64,000 nucleotides of DNA, from the NCBI GenBank assembly GCA_001792895.1, contig MARA01000001.1:682001-746000 (forward strand), in the 5' to 3' direction. The translations under genes were made by a program, and so were the position numbers. The notes under the pieces were generated by a model. That model had not been told where the DNA came from. It did not search any database and saw nothing but the letters and a program-made list of their open reading frames with translations. Positions within the stretch are counted from its first letter, which is position 1, and each line of letters opens with the position of its first letter. Shown here in pieces: positions 35,264-45,200 of this stretch. The stretch comes from Lentinus brumalis (lineage: Eukaryota > Basidiomycota > Agaricomycetes > Polyporales > Polyporaceae).

Positions 35264-38200
35264 TTAGTCTAATAAAACTTCTGGGTATACAATATTAGTT
35301 GTAACACCTTCGGCACCATCTGGAAGAAGAACATGAATGTGGTCAGGGGATGTGGAGCGTGAAAGTGCAACGTAAAGTTGTCCGTGAGTAAAGACTGGTA
35401 CGCGTAAGTCTAAGCCAACATATTTTACTGACTGCCCCTGGGCTTTGTTGATAGACATGGCAAATGCTAAGCGAATTGGAAACTGTCTGCGGGATAACTT
35501 GAAGGGAAACTCGCCATTGCTGTTGGTAGGGTTCAGCGTAACACGGGGAATGAAGACCAATTCACCGTCAAATTGGCCACCCATGATGCGCGCTTCAATG
35601 ATACGCGATGTCGTCCTTGTTACGATGAGCCGTGTGCCATTGCAAAGCCCTCTTGATGGGGCAAGGTTCCGGAGAAGGAGGACCGGGCAACCAGCTTTCA
35701 GCCGTAGCTCGCCAAGCGGAAGACCGGATGCCTTCAGCGAGCAAAGGTACTCAGGGGGAAAGGGATGTTGGCGGGCAGTGGCTGACTCAGATGCATCTTC
35801 GTCAGCACCAGCTTCCAGGATGACTGAGTCTGCACTGTGGAATGTGCGAACCTCGCCAGCCATGCGGTCAAGTAACAGATCGTTGATGTCATCCACGTCC
35901 TCGTTCCGGGCAGAGAGAATGGTGCGGTTCATGAAGAAGTCAGGAGGAGGGGGAGTGGTGGAGTCGATGCCGGCATAGACTGAGTCCAGGAGTGAATTGA
36001 CATCTGCGCGCAGCATGTGCGGCGGGATTGCAAGCTTGCTGTGGTCGCCGTTGACATGCGTCCGGCCATGGCCAACATCCAGGAGCCACTGCGCGAATTG
36101 CGCTCTTGCAGCAGAGGCAGGCGACCCCTCGAGACGCATGTTCTGGTGGAGATGGAGGACGGTGATGCTGTTCCACAATGAAGACCGACGCAGTGAGGCT
36201 CCAACGATTTCCTCGCGTGATCCCCTCACAACAACCGGAAGGATTTGTTGAAAGTCGCCTCCAAAGATGACTGTCATCCCCCCAAATGGCTGCGCGCAAT
36301 TGCGTAAATCGCGGAGACTGCGGTCTGCTGCCTCAAATGCCCATCGGTGTTGGTTCCCGGCTTCATCCCATATAACCACACTTGCACGCTGAAGCATAGC
36401 AGCGTACTGTGTCTCCTTGTTGATGGCACATGTTGAGTCCGCGGTAAGATTCTCAACCGGGATCTTGAACCGGGAGTGCGCGGTGCGGCCACCAAGTAGA
36501 AGGAGGGACGCAATGCCCGAGGATGCTACACAAAGGACAATCAAGCCATCACTGCGTAACTGTCAGGCAGAGCATTAGAGCGAAGCAATGCAGTCGAATA
36601 GAAGTCATATGTACCTTGTGGCACAGTGCATTGTATAAGAATGTCTTGCCAGTCCCTCCGGGGCCGTTCACGAAGAAGAGTCCACCACGGTGGGTTGAAA
36701 CAGCTTCAAGGATGGTGTTGAAGGCGGCACGCTGGTCAGCGTTGAGCTTGGGGATGAGGAGAGATGCCTGCTCGTGCTCATATTGAGTGTCGTAGTTGAG
36801 CTGCTCCGTGATGAAGGGATTGCCTGCTTCGTGTGCCCAATCCCGCTGAGGCTGTGGCATGGACTCGAAGCTGGCAAGGGATGACCCTAAGTTCCGGAGA
36901 TTCTGGTCAAGGAGGTAAAGACCGTAATCATAGATGTCGTCGTCAGATGGGCTTAAGTATCCGAGCATGGTGAGACGGTGACGCAAGTCATCACATATGC
37001 CGGTACGGAACTCGTCCCAGAGGGCATGTGGTGAGGCGGGGTTGCAGTGCAACAGAATTGTCGTGAACAGATGGCGGAGGCGAGAGCCTGGCAGCGTCAT
37101 GGCATTAGTTGCTTTGTTATGGAACGCATGTTTCATTGTACTCACCTGTCTGCATCTCCGTAGCTTCACGAAGACATATCCTCCACTCCTCATCGTCTTC
37201 CAGAAGGCCGCGTGCGATACACGCTTCACGGAAGGTCTCGTATGTCTGTCCACTGTACGTGCGTAAGTCTTCGAAGGATGTCGGACCCTTGGCAACCGTG
37301 AGAAGCAGCCGGAGGTAGTACCGTGGCCCTGCGTTCGGAGAGACAAAATACATCCGTCCGAGAGCAAAGCCACGCTGTCGGAGGGCCCACTTCTTCTGCT
37401 GTTCCTTCCAGACGAAATGCTGAGGAAATTCTTGGTAGGTGTACTGGCGTGCTATCATGGCAAGTCCGCTCTCCTCCCGGTTCGCCTCGAAGAAGGCTGT
37501 GAGCATGGTCCGTTCATGGGCAGCGCGAGCACGAACACGCTCAGGGTCTTCGTTTGGGTTATAAACCACCAAGTGTTGACCCGGCAAGTGCACTTGAAGG
37601 CGAACAACCGTTGGGAATTGCGCATGAAGTTCATAGTGGAACAACCGCCATATCCCCTCCGGTGCCGCGACATAGCGCGCGTCGAGAAAGTCCTTGATTT
37701 CGTCGCGGATCAGGACTTGTACGGTGCCCCGATCATGGCCTTTGTGAATGTACTTGCTTATATATTTGAGAGACGCAAAGGTGACCGAACACTCGACGTT
37801 GATGTGGCATCCATAGCGCGCAAGGAGGTAGGGGTTGTAGGGGACAATCCAGCGATTATCGAGGGAGTGACCGCGGACCATGTAGGCTCGCCCGTCGTTC
37901 GGTCGGCGGTAGAGTGGATACCCTTCATGCTCCAGGGATGTTACATCTTGGAAGGACTTGGGAAATCCCTTGGAGCAGCGTCCATTCTCCATGCACGATG
38001 CCTTCCGGTTGAGATCGCCGCAGGGTCCATGAACCATGCAGCTCTTGACGACCTCAAACAGAGCTGGTTCGGTGATCGGATCCGGCCAAGTTGCACGGAT
38101 TGCAGAGTCGACTGAAGCGACATCGAGGAGTTTGTCGCGACGGTCCAGGAAGATGAGCAGGTGCATGTGGGGAAGTCCGCGCTTTTGGAACTCGATGGTG

Positions 38201-41119
38201 TACACCTGGGCTACTGCACGACCGAAGATGCCATCTCGGAAGATCTCCTCCAGGAGGGCCTTCTTCTTAAGCTGGAAGACACGGGCTACCAAGTCCGGCC
38301 GGTCCGCGGGGGATTGCCCAGGGAAGAGCTCGCGTGTCACCTCGGGCCAGTTGGGGTTTGCGGTCATGGTGAGAAAGAGGTCCACGCGCTTGAAGTAGCG
38401 AGCAATTGCCATCGAGTCTTGAAACAATTGCTGCATGTAGCGAGGGCTGCCGACGTGAGAGGAGGGGAGGACGATGAGTTGTCCGAGGTTGGCAAGGTCG
38501 ACGTCTTGTCCTCCGCGCATCGCGTCTTCAAGCCCGCTGTAGAGAGAAGCACGAAGCTGACTTTGGTTCTGACGGAGGAACCTTAGCCGTTCCTGCTCCG
38601 ATGCAGCCCAGACGTCCACAATGAATTGCTGCAGTAACCGGCCACCATGGAGGATGGTGGAGAACTCGACCTCCTGCCGTCGGACCTGAAGCCGGTACGC
38701 GTAGTACCGTGTTTGAGACAGAGACTCGGAGAGAGCGACAGTGGGATTGTTCGGGTCGCGCAATCGTAGCTCGCTATGCCATCCAGACGTGCCGTAGGGG
38801 AAGAGGACGGGATAATGTAGCGGGGCGTAGCCTGGGTGACCTTCGTGTATCCGATGCAGAGGGCCTGCCCTGGTGCGCAGGAGAATGTCCCGGTAGTCAC
38901 CATTGCTCTGCTGACCTGGGAGGATGACCGCAACATCGTCGGCAGTTGGGAGATTATAGCGTCGGCGGTCGCGGGAGGGGTCTACGGTGAGACGAATGGA
39001 GACATCGTCGGATGGTGCATTGGCGGGCGCGTGGTAACCTTGAAGCCATTCATGAGCGAACCGAAAGATCGGGGCGTACTGATGGTGCTGCATGAGAAGA
39101 TCTTGCAGAAGCCTCAGAGTATCTCGACGTAAATTATCGTTTCGGCGACTTCGTTCCTGCAGAGCCATACGGGGGTCGTAGACGTAGAGCTGCGCGTAGG
39201 ATGGAGGTTCACCTTGACGGGGCACCAGGACACCTGCACGGTGGTAGAGTTCACCGTGAATGCGGAAGACCCAAGGAGCAGGGTCACCACTGTTGTTTAT
39301 AGCTTCGTCGATGTTGGTCTTCAACGACGTGAACGCAAATGCCGAGTTGTATTGTCGGATGTTCTCCCGGAAATCGACTGCCTGTCGGTGTGAGCCAGTG
39401 AAGAGGTCACAGAGAGCGAGCGGAGGGTCTGGAAGGTGAGGCAGCTGGACCTTGCCACTGTTGCAGCATAAACCAAACTCAGGTCTTGAGAGAGAGCTGT
39501 TCTTGAGACGCTCAGCAGCCCAGTGAAGGGCTCCGCAATGACGGCACGCGATATTCATGCGACCTAGGTCATGCCGTTCTATTGGCTCGACATATGGCCG
39601 GCGGGCTACAGGTAGGAGGCGAAGAGTCTCCGCTCTACGTACTACACGAACTTCAGTATCCACAATGCAGATAACGCGTGATATTTACGCACCTTCCATC
39701 CGACTTGTCTCTGCCTGGGTCTGTCGCCGACGTGAGCGTGCATCCTGCGCCGCTCGACGTACCCGTTCCACCTCTTCTCGCGCTGCTCGGTGTGCCTGCT
39801 CTTCCTGTACCGCTCGCTGCGCCCGTTCTGCTTCTTGCTGTGCCGCTCGACATCCCTGCTCTACCTCTTCCTGCGCCGTTCGCCGTGCCCGCTCGACCTC
39901 TTCGTGCGCCGCTCGCTGTGCCCGCTCCGCTTCTACCGCTCGACGTGCCCGTTCCAGCTCTTCCTGCACCGCTCGACGTGTCCGCTCCGCCTCTTCCTGC
40001 GCTGCTCGCTGTGCCCGCTCTGCTTCTTCCTGCGCCGCTCGCTGTGCCCGCTCTACCTCTTCCTGCGCCGTTCGCCGTGCCCGCTCCGCCTCTACCGCTC
40101 GACGTGCCCGTTCCACCTCTTCCTGCACCGCTCGACGTGTCCGCTCCGCCTCTTCCTGCGCTGCTCGCTGTGCCCGCTCTGCTTCTTCCTGCGCCGCTCG
40201 CTGTGCCCGCTCTACCTCTTCCTGCGCCGTTCGCCGTGCCCGCTCCGCCTCTACCGCTCGACGTGCCCATTCCACCTCTTCCTGCACCGCTCGACGTGTC
40301 CGCTCCGCCTCTTCCTGCGCCGCTCGCTGTGCCCGCTCTACCTCTTCCTGCGCCGTTCGCCGTGCCCGCTCCGCCTCTGCCTGTCTTTGGTGAGCCCATG
40401 CTCGGCCTTCAAGAGCTGAATCCAGGTTAGATTGCAGTGTTCGAAAACTGTCAAAAGCAGACTGTACATACATGAAGCAGGAGCTTCCCCAGAAGCGACT
40501 TGACAGGGTTGAAAGCGGATAACGGGGCTGAATGCTAATGCAATGGACATCAATGAGTGAGCTTCAGCAGCTTGAAGACGTGTCATCGACGCACTTACTA
40601 TCTGGAAGCTTCCAGAGGGCATGCGTCGCAACCCTTGCCTTTGCGGACGCTGACGCGCCACCGCGAAGTCGATAGGTGGTGGTGCATTCTCTTCAGTTCC
40701 ATTTGAACGGATTCTGTTCGACTGGAGATCATTGTCGTCATTGTGTGGCATAGCTAGTGCATCAAGTCAGTGTGTGTGTTCGGGCATACAGGTCAGTAGT
40801 CCACCAAAAACTCACGCATAGGCGGGCCACAGTGAATAAATTGCCTCTGTAAGGCGGCACGCAATGCTACTTGACCTGCTGTTGAGCAAGCTGGTGCGCT
40901 GACTGATGGGACTTGCGGAAGAGATGGATTCTCATGTTCCACCTGTGGAGGAGTCCGTCGTCGTCGAGAAGGACCGGGACTTTGTTCCTTGGCTTCTCTA
41001 TCTTGCTGCCGATTGCGCGTCCGAGAGTCCTCAGCGTCATGAACCAAGTCGGCTTGAGTGCATCGACAATTCTGCTGTTTCACCCTTCTGCCAGAAGCTC
41101 TGCGAGTAGGGGCAGCCAT
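35264..41119 (-). CDS. Helitron Rep/Pif1-family helicase transposase
   Basis: Replication initiator-helicase that nicks, unwinds and re-joins the element. Proposed exons: 41119 (MAAPTRRASGRRV) to about 40818; about 40750-40611 (MPHNDDND...SGSFQI); about 40458-39690 (repeat-rich coiled coil); about 39646-37146 (Rep); about 37105-36614; about 36558-35264. The Rep domain has the two-histidine motif RGLPHMHLLIFL (near 38165) and the tyrosine motif KYISKYIHKGHDR (near 37750). The helicase has Walker A GPGGTGKT (near 36655), Walker B VIWDEA, FGGDFQQILPV and the C-terminal SINKAQGQSVKYVGLDL and QLYVALSR. The intron between the Walker A exon and LRSDGLIVLCVASSGIA uses the acceptor CTGACAG. No premature stop was found, so the protein could be active. 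N-terminal splice sites are less certain. Confidence 0.92.
39780..40380 (-). repeat. Coding tandem repeats (11-residue coiled-coil units)
   Basis: This lies in the third exon of the Helitron transposase. Units such as RAAQEEAERAQ and RRAVQEEVERA (33 nt each) are arranged in a higher-order block of roughly 160 nt that recurs about three times, separated by RRAVEAERA. The composition (Ala, Glu, Arg) predicts a long charged helix or coiled coil. The near identity of blocks at DNA level suggests recent amplification. The open frames on the plus strand here are by-products of the repeat. Confidence 0.85.
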
Positions 41120-41400
41120 GAACGTGCATGCATGAAGGATCGACGCGGGAGAGACGATGCAGCACCGGGCGAAGACGTGCGCGGCAAAAATTGACCCAGT
41201 AAGTACTGCATCATCGCGACGCGTCCTTGCACGCGCTGGGCCTCGGAAGGGCGTGACCGCGACACAGATTGCGCCGGCGGGCGTGGAACGTTGTAGAACC
41301 TACCGAATTTGTCAATTCCGACGGCACGTACTGCGATATTGACTGCCACGGAAAGTCGTAGAACCGCACGTAGGTGGAGCGCCGTCCGGCGGCAAACCCG

Positions 41401-41464
41401 CAGGGGTCAGACTGTGTCGATTGACGTCATGATACGGACGGCGTCGACACAGTCTGACCCCTGA
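41401..41464. repeat. Perfect inverted repeat at the Helitron 5' terminus
   Basis: Arms 41401-41420 and 41444-41463 are exact 20-nt complements (CAGGGGTCAGACTG... and ...CAGTCTGACCCCTG) around a 23-nt spacer that itself contains TGACGTCA. The outer arm starts one base inside the proposed TC terminus. It could form a stable hairpin or cruciform. Confidence 0.9.
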
Positions 41465-41493
41465 TTGGACGGTTCGTACCTCGGGGTACCTAC

Positions 41494-41561
41494 TCCGATA
41501 GCGCTCGTGCTGAACAGGCCGCGCACTTAAGCACGGCCTGCTCAGCTTGAGCGCTGTCGGA
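41494..41561. repeat. 31-nt imperfect foldback with 6-nt loop
   Basis: Left arm 41494-41524 (TCCGATAGCGCTC...) and right arm 41531-41561 (...GAGCGCTGTCGGA) pair at about 26 of 31 positions around ACTTAA. It lies 30 bp outside the proposed Helitron end. GATAGCGCTC recurs at about 41628. Nothing codes here. Confidence 0.85.
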
Positions 41562-41914
41562 TCCTATCGGGCATATCCCGCTGCCCTCCTCCTCCACCTC
41601 CTGTTATGCGCTTGCAGGGGCTCTTGATAGCGCTCTCGTCGAGTCGTCGCGTAGCCTCACGTAGCCTCACGTAGATGAGACTTACCTCGTGGTTATTTCC
41701 TTCACACAGCAACGCGTTCCACTGAACCTGCCCAGATGGGCTTTACTGACACTTGCAACTGCTCGCGCGAGGACGGGCCCACATTGGGGTCGTGTTTCTT
41801 CGAATGATTGCGTTGATCGGATAGCATTGAAGACTTCACTTGAGGTCTGTGTCACTGAAGACGGCGAGGGACATGACGGTCGGAAGGAAGAGCAAAACTG
41901 GCTGCCTTAGCAGG

Positions 41915-42023
41915 CAGGTGCTACCTTCTTGTTTCGGCAGGTACATCTTCTTGTTTTGGCAGGTGCACCTTCTTGTTTTGGCAGGTGCACCTTCCTGACT
42001 TAGCAGGTGTCACCTTCCTTTTT
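41915..42023. repeat. Minisatellite, about 22-bp unit, five copies
   Basis: Units beginning CAGGTGCACCTTCTTGTTTT and variants start at 41915, 41938, 41960, 41982 and 42004. The array ends about 220 bp before the paladin start codon. A 10-bp duplication (GTAGCCTCAC) occurs at about 41650-41672. Between 41562 and 42243 no gene was recognised. Confidence 0.85.
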
Positions 42024-42243
42024 GGATTCAGCTCGTTTACTATAGAAGATGTCGCGAGCGTAGCGATCGACGCGCGCGCGACATGCGCGACTCGCGAGGC
42101 ACGCGCCTTGACTTGCGCGCCGGAACTCGCTCTTTGCAACGACCCTGTTATCGTCTCCCCACAACCCTCCTATACTACCATCTCCTGCCTGCGCTGCTCC
42201 CCGCTCTACGTCCGGCTTTGGTACATTGAAGCGAAGATTATCC

Positions 42244-45200
42244 ATGGCGATGAACATCCGCCCCGCAAACGGGACCGTGCGCCCAGGCTCGGCTCCCCCG
42301 CAGAGTATCTCCGAGTCTGCACACCTGCGCAGACCCGGCGAGGAAGATCTGCGTAGGAAGATACTTAGCAGCTCGTTGCTCGATGGTACAGAGCTCCCAG
42401 ATACGCCCCCCTTGGATCTCATGCCCCAGCTGCAGCGCTCTGGCCCCTCCATCGTGAAGACGCGGACAGGTAGCGTCCTGCAGCGGGGTTTCATCCTCAA
42501 GACAGATCATTATCCTTCAGGTATGCTTCAGTCACAGTGTTATACGTCGAGGAACGCGCTGACCGTAGAGCGACGCAGGCCGAGCTCTTGACCTCGAAAT
42601 CAACGTGCATGGCGCCCCTAACTTCCGCGCACCCAAGCAGGGCAACCTCAACGTCTATGGCGTCGCGCAACCACGCACGCAAGGCTTGCGGGCTATACTC
42701 TCGGTCCTTCGGTGTCGACCGGACATTGCCCGACCTACTCATGTCGTATGGTTTTGCACGCGAGAGGAACCTTTAGGTACGTGTTTTCCATAAGGTGGGT
42801 TAGAGCAGGAAAGGCGGCACTCGCGGATGGAGGGATCGCTGGAGTCGAATGGATGTTGATAAGGGTTACTCTTCAAGTGTACATATCCGGTCGTCCGTTC
42901 GTTCTTCGCGACGCTTCGGAGCCGAGACGAACACTGAAGCTTTCTGACCGCGCCGAGAATCTGGAAGAGATTGAGCGACGACTGAAAGCCGACATCCTCG
43001 CGGAAGCTGCCAAGTAAGTATGAGTATACAAGGTACGTTGGTGCACCATAGTAACTTGTTCACCTAGGTTCGGAGGACTCGTCCTCACTCACAACGAAGT
43101 TGGTGAGACCATCTCAAATTATCCTTGTGGATTGAGTTGAGTTGAATTGTTCTTGTTGCAGCCTCTGACTCGGGAGAGGGTGCAATTTTGCCCACATGGA
43201 CTGCCGTCGACGCGAACAACGTCAAGACGCAGCGAGAACTGATGGAGCAAATGAAGGAGGATGGCTGGAATGTTGACGTATGTTGCTCTTCTGCATCATC
43301 GCTGTGCGTGTAGTGACCTATAATTCCTCACAGTATCATCGGTACGTCTCACGCTTCTCAACATACCGTCAAACCTTCATTTGCTGATTACTTGCAGAAT
43401 TCCCATCTCTCCAGAAAGACCCATAGAGGTATGTCCTGGTTGATTCCCAAGCGTACCCATCCTAGTTCTAACCCTGCGCAGGATAATTATCTAGATGCAT
43501 ACCTTAGCATCATCAAGGAGACGGACCCTCTCACGACCGCGCTCGTCTTTAACTGTGGTATGGGTGCTGTCCGGACTACGTTTGCCATGGTCGCTGCTTG
43601 CATAGTTCGGAGGAAGCAAGTGATTGACCGTGGGTTGGAGGACCCGTACTCTGCTAAGTCTGTCGGGTCCAAGTCGGGCGTCAGTACGGTAAGTCTGCAT
43701 GTTACCGGCCTCTTGATTCTCGCTGATCGCGAGCGTGTAACACAGCCGTCTGGCATGTCTCCAGTGAGTGCGACTCGTAGTAAGATGGAAGACCGGTGGT
43801 TGATCGTACGCTAGCCAACGAATGCCAAGATTATGCAGGCACTCGAACAAGCGAACGCACAGCAGGACATGAACCGCTCACTTCTACGCATCACGTACAT
43901 CCTCCAGCAATGTGCGTACATGTCTTCAGTCTGCGCTGTTATATATCCAACCGTTTGGCAGACATTGATACCAAGAACCCGCAATCGGCGATAGAACTAC
44001 TGCTCACGCAGCCGTCGCTTCTGGACGCTCTCCGGAAGGCTCATATGGGCAACTACGGCGTCATCTTGAGTCTGCTAGGTTGCCTTGAGCACGGCGTCAA
44101 GTCGAAGAAGCTTGTCGACAAGGTCATCGACGTCTGTGAGTTCATTCAATTCTATGCGCATTCATGCTTTGCGAACTTACTGCTGCAAAGGTGACCATGT
44201 TGTGAACTTGCGGGAGGAAATCTTCTTGAACAGGATACGATACTCGCTCACGACAGCTGTCGATAACAAGGAAAGAGACAACTTCCTCAGCAAGGCTGTC
44301 AAGTCTCTCGAGAAGTAGTAAGCGACGGACGGACATTCTGGTGCCTGTTGTCTTGTCTTACCGCCTTCTAGCTTCTTCGCTATCGCATTTGCGAACTATG
44401 TCGAGATGGAGGACGACTTCAGGCAAAGCTTCGCAGACTGGCTGAAGGTGGGTTCCACTTATTATGCAGGCTTGCGCTCATCGCTCACGCTGCCAACGTC
44501 CAGGCAAGAACTGAGATCTGGAAGTGAGCCACCGTTGACGTTCCCATGGTTTGCATCTGACTGTCATAATCAGTCAGGTTATGTTCTTACGCAAAGCCCA
44601 CGGCTCGAAGCTGAACGTCTTCGCACCCATCAACGACCTCTCCACACTATCTCGTTCCGGCGCTGACCATCGTGCACTATTGCCCGGACAGCAGAACGAC
44701 GTAGTCGTCGCTGGAGGACAGATACTTGGGGACGAGTACTCCGACCACGTCGTCAAGGTATGTGCAACCCCTATCAATGTCCCGAATCATAACACTAACG
44801 ACCGCGGCATAGAACCGCAGCGGCATCATCCTCCGCGAAGGTACGCTACTCAAGTCAGACCAGTGGCTCAGTCGTTCTTCGAATGTCTCGGACGGCGTCC
44901 GGGGTGCAATCAACTTCCGCAACATTCCGGGCACGAACATCTATGCCCTCGGTCAGCCAACCTTGGAGGCGATTGACGAGGTTGTGCGGCGTGTGCATGC
45001 AGCTCATCCCGAGGCCTCCAGGATAATCTGGATTACGCTGCGCGAAGAGCCTATCGTCTACGTCAATGGAGCACCATACTGCTTGCGAAGGGAACGATTC
45101 TCACTCCGCAACATGAAAGGTCAGTAGATCCCATATGCCTGCGCGCAGGAAGAGCATTGACGCAAGTGTTGCATAGACTATGGCGGAATCTCTGCTTCGC

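Larger units (their letters stand above)
33563..41464 (-). mobile_element. Helitron, apparently complete and two-gene (about 7.9 kb)
   Basis: Rolling-circle transposon on the minus strand. The proposed 5' end is the complement of 41464, starting TCAGGGGTCAG and preceded by A. The proposed 3' end is the complement of 33563, ending GCTGCTAG and followed by T. The ends therefore obey the Helitron rules: TC at 5', CTRR at 3', insertion between A and T without target duplication. Ten nt inside the 3' end is a GC-rich hairpin (33573-33587). The element encodes a Rep/helicase gene with no visible stop or frameshift (35264-41119) and a second intact gene (33709-35016), same strand. The 3' boundary is the less certain end; a weaker CTGG alternative exists at 35204-35207. 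Confidence 0.82.

Noticed and set aside
39557..40430. Long plus-strand frames with repeated Ala/Arg/Cys/Ser or Pro/Leu patterns
   Set aside because: They are the reverse and shifted readings of the coiled-coil repeat of the Helitron transposase.
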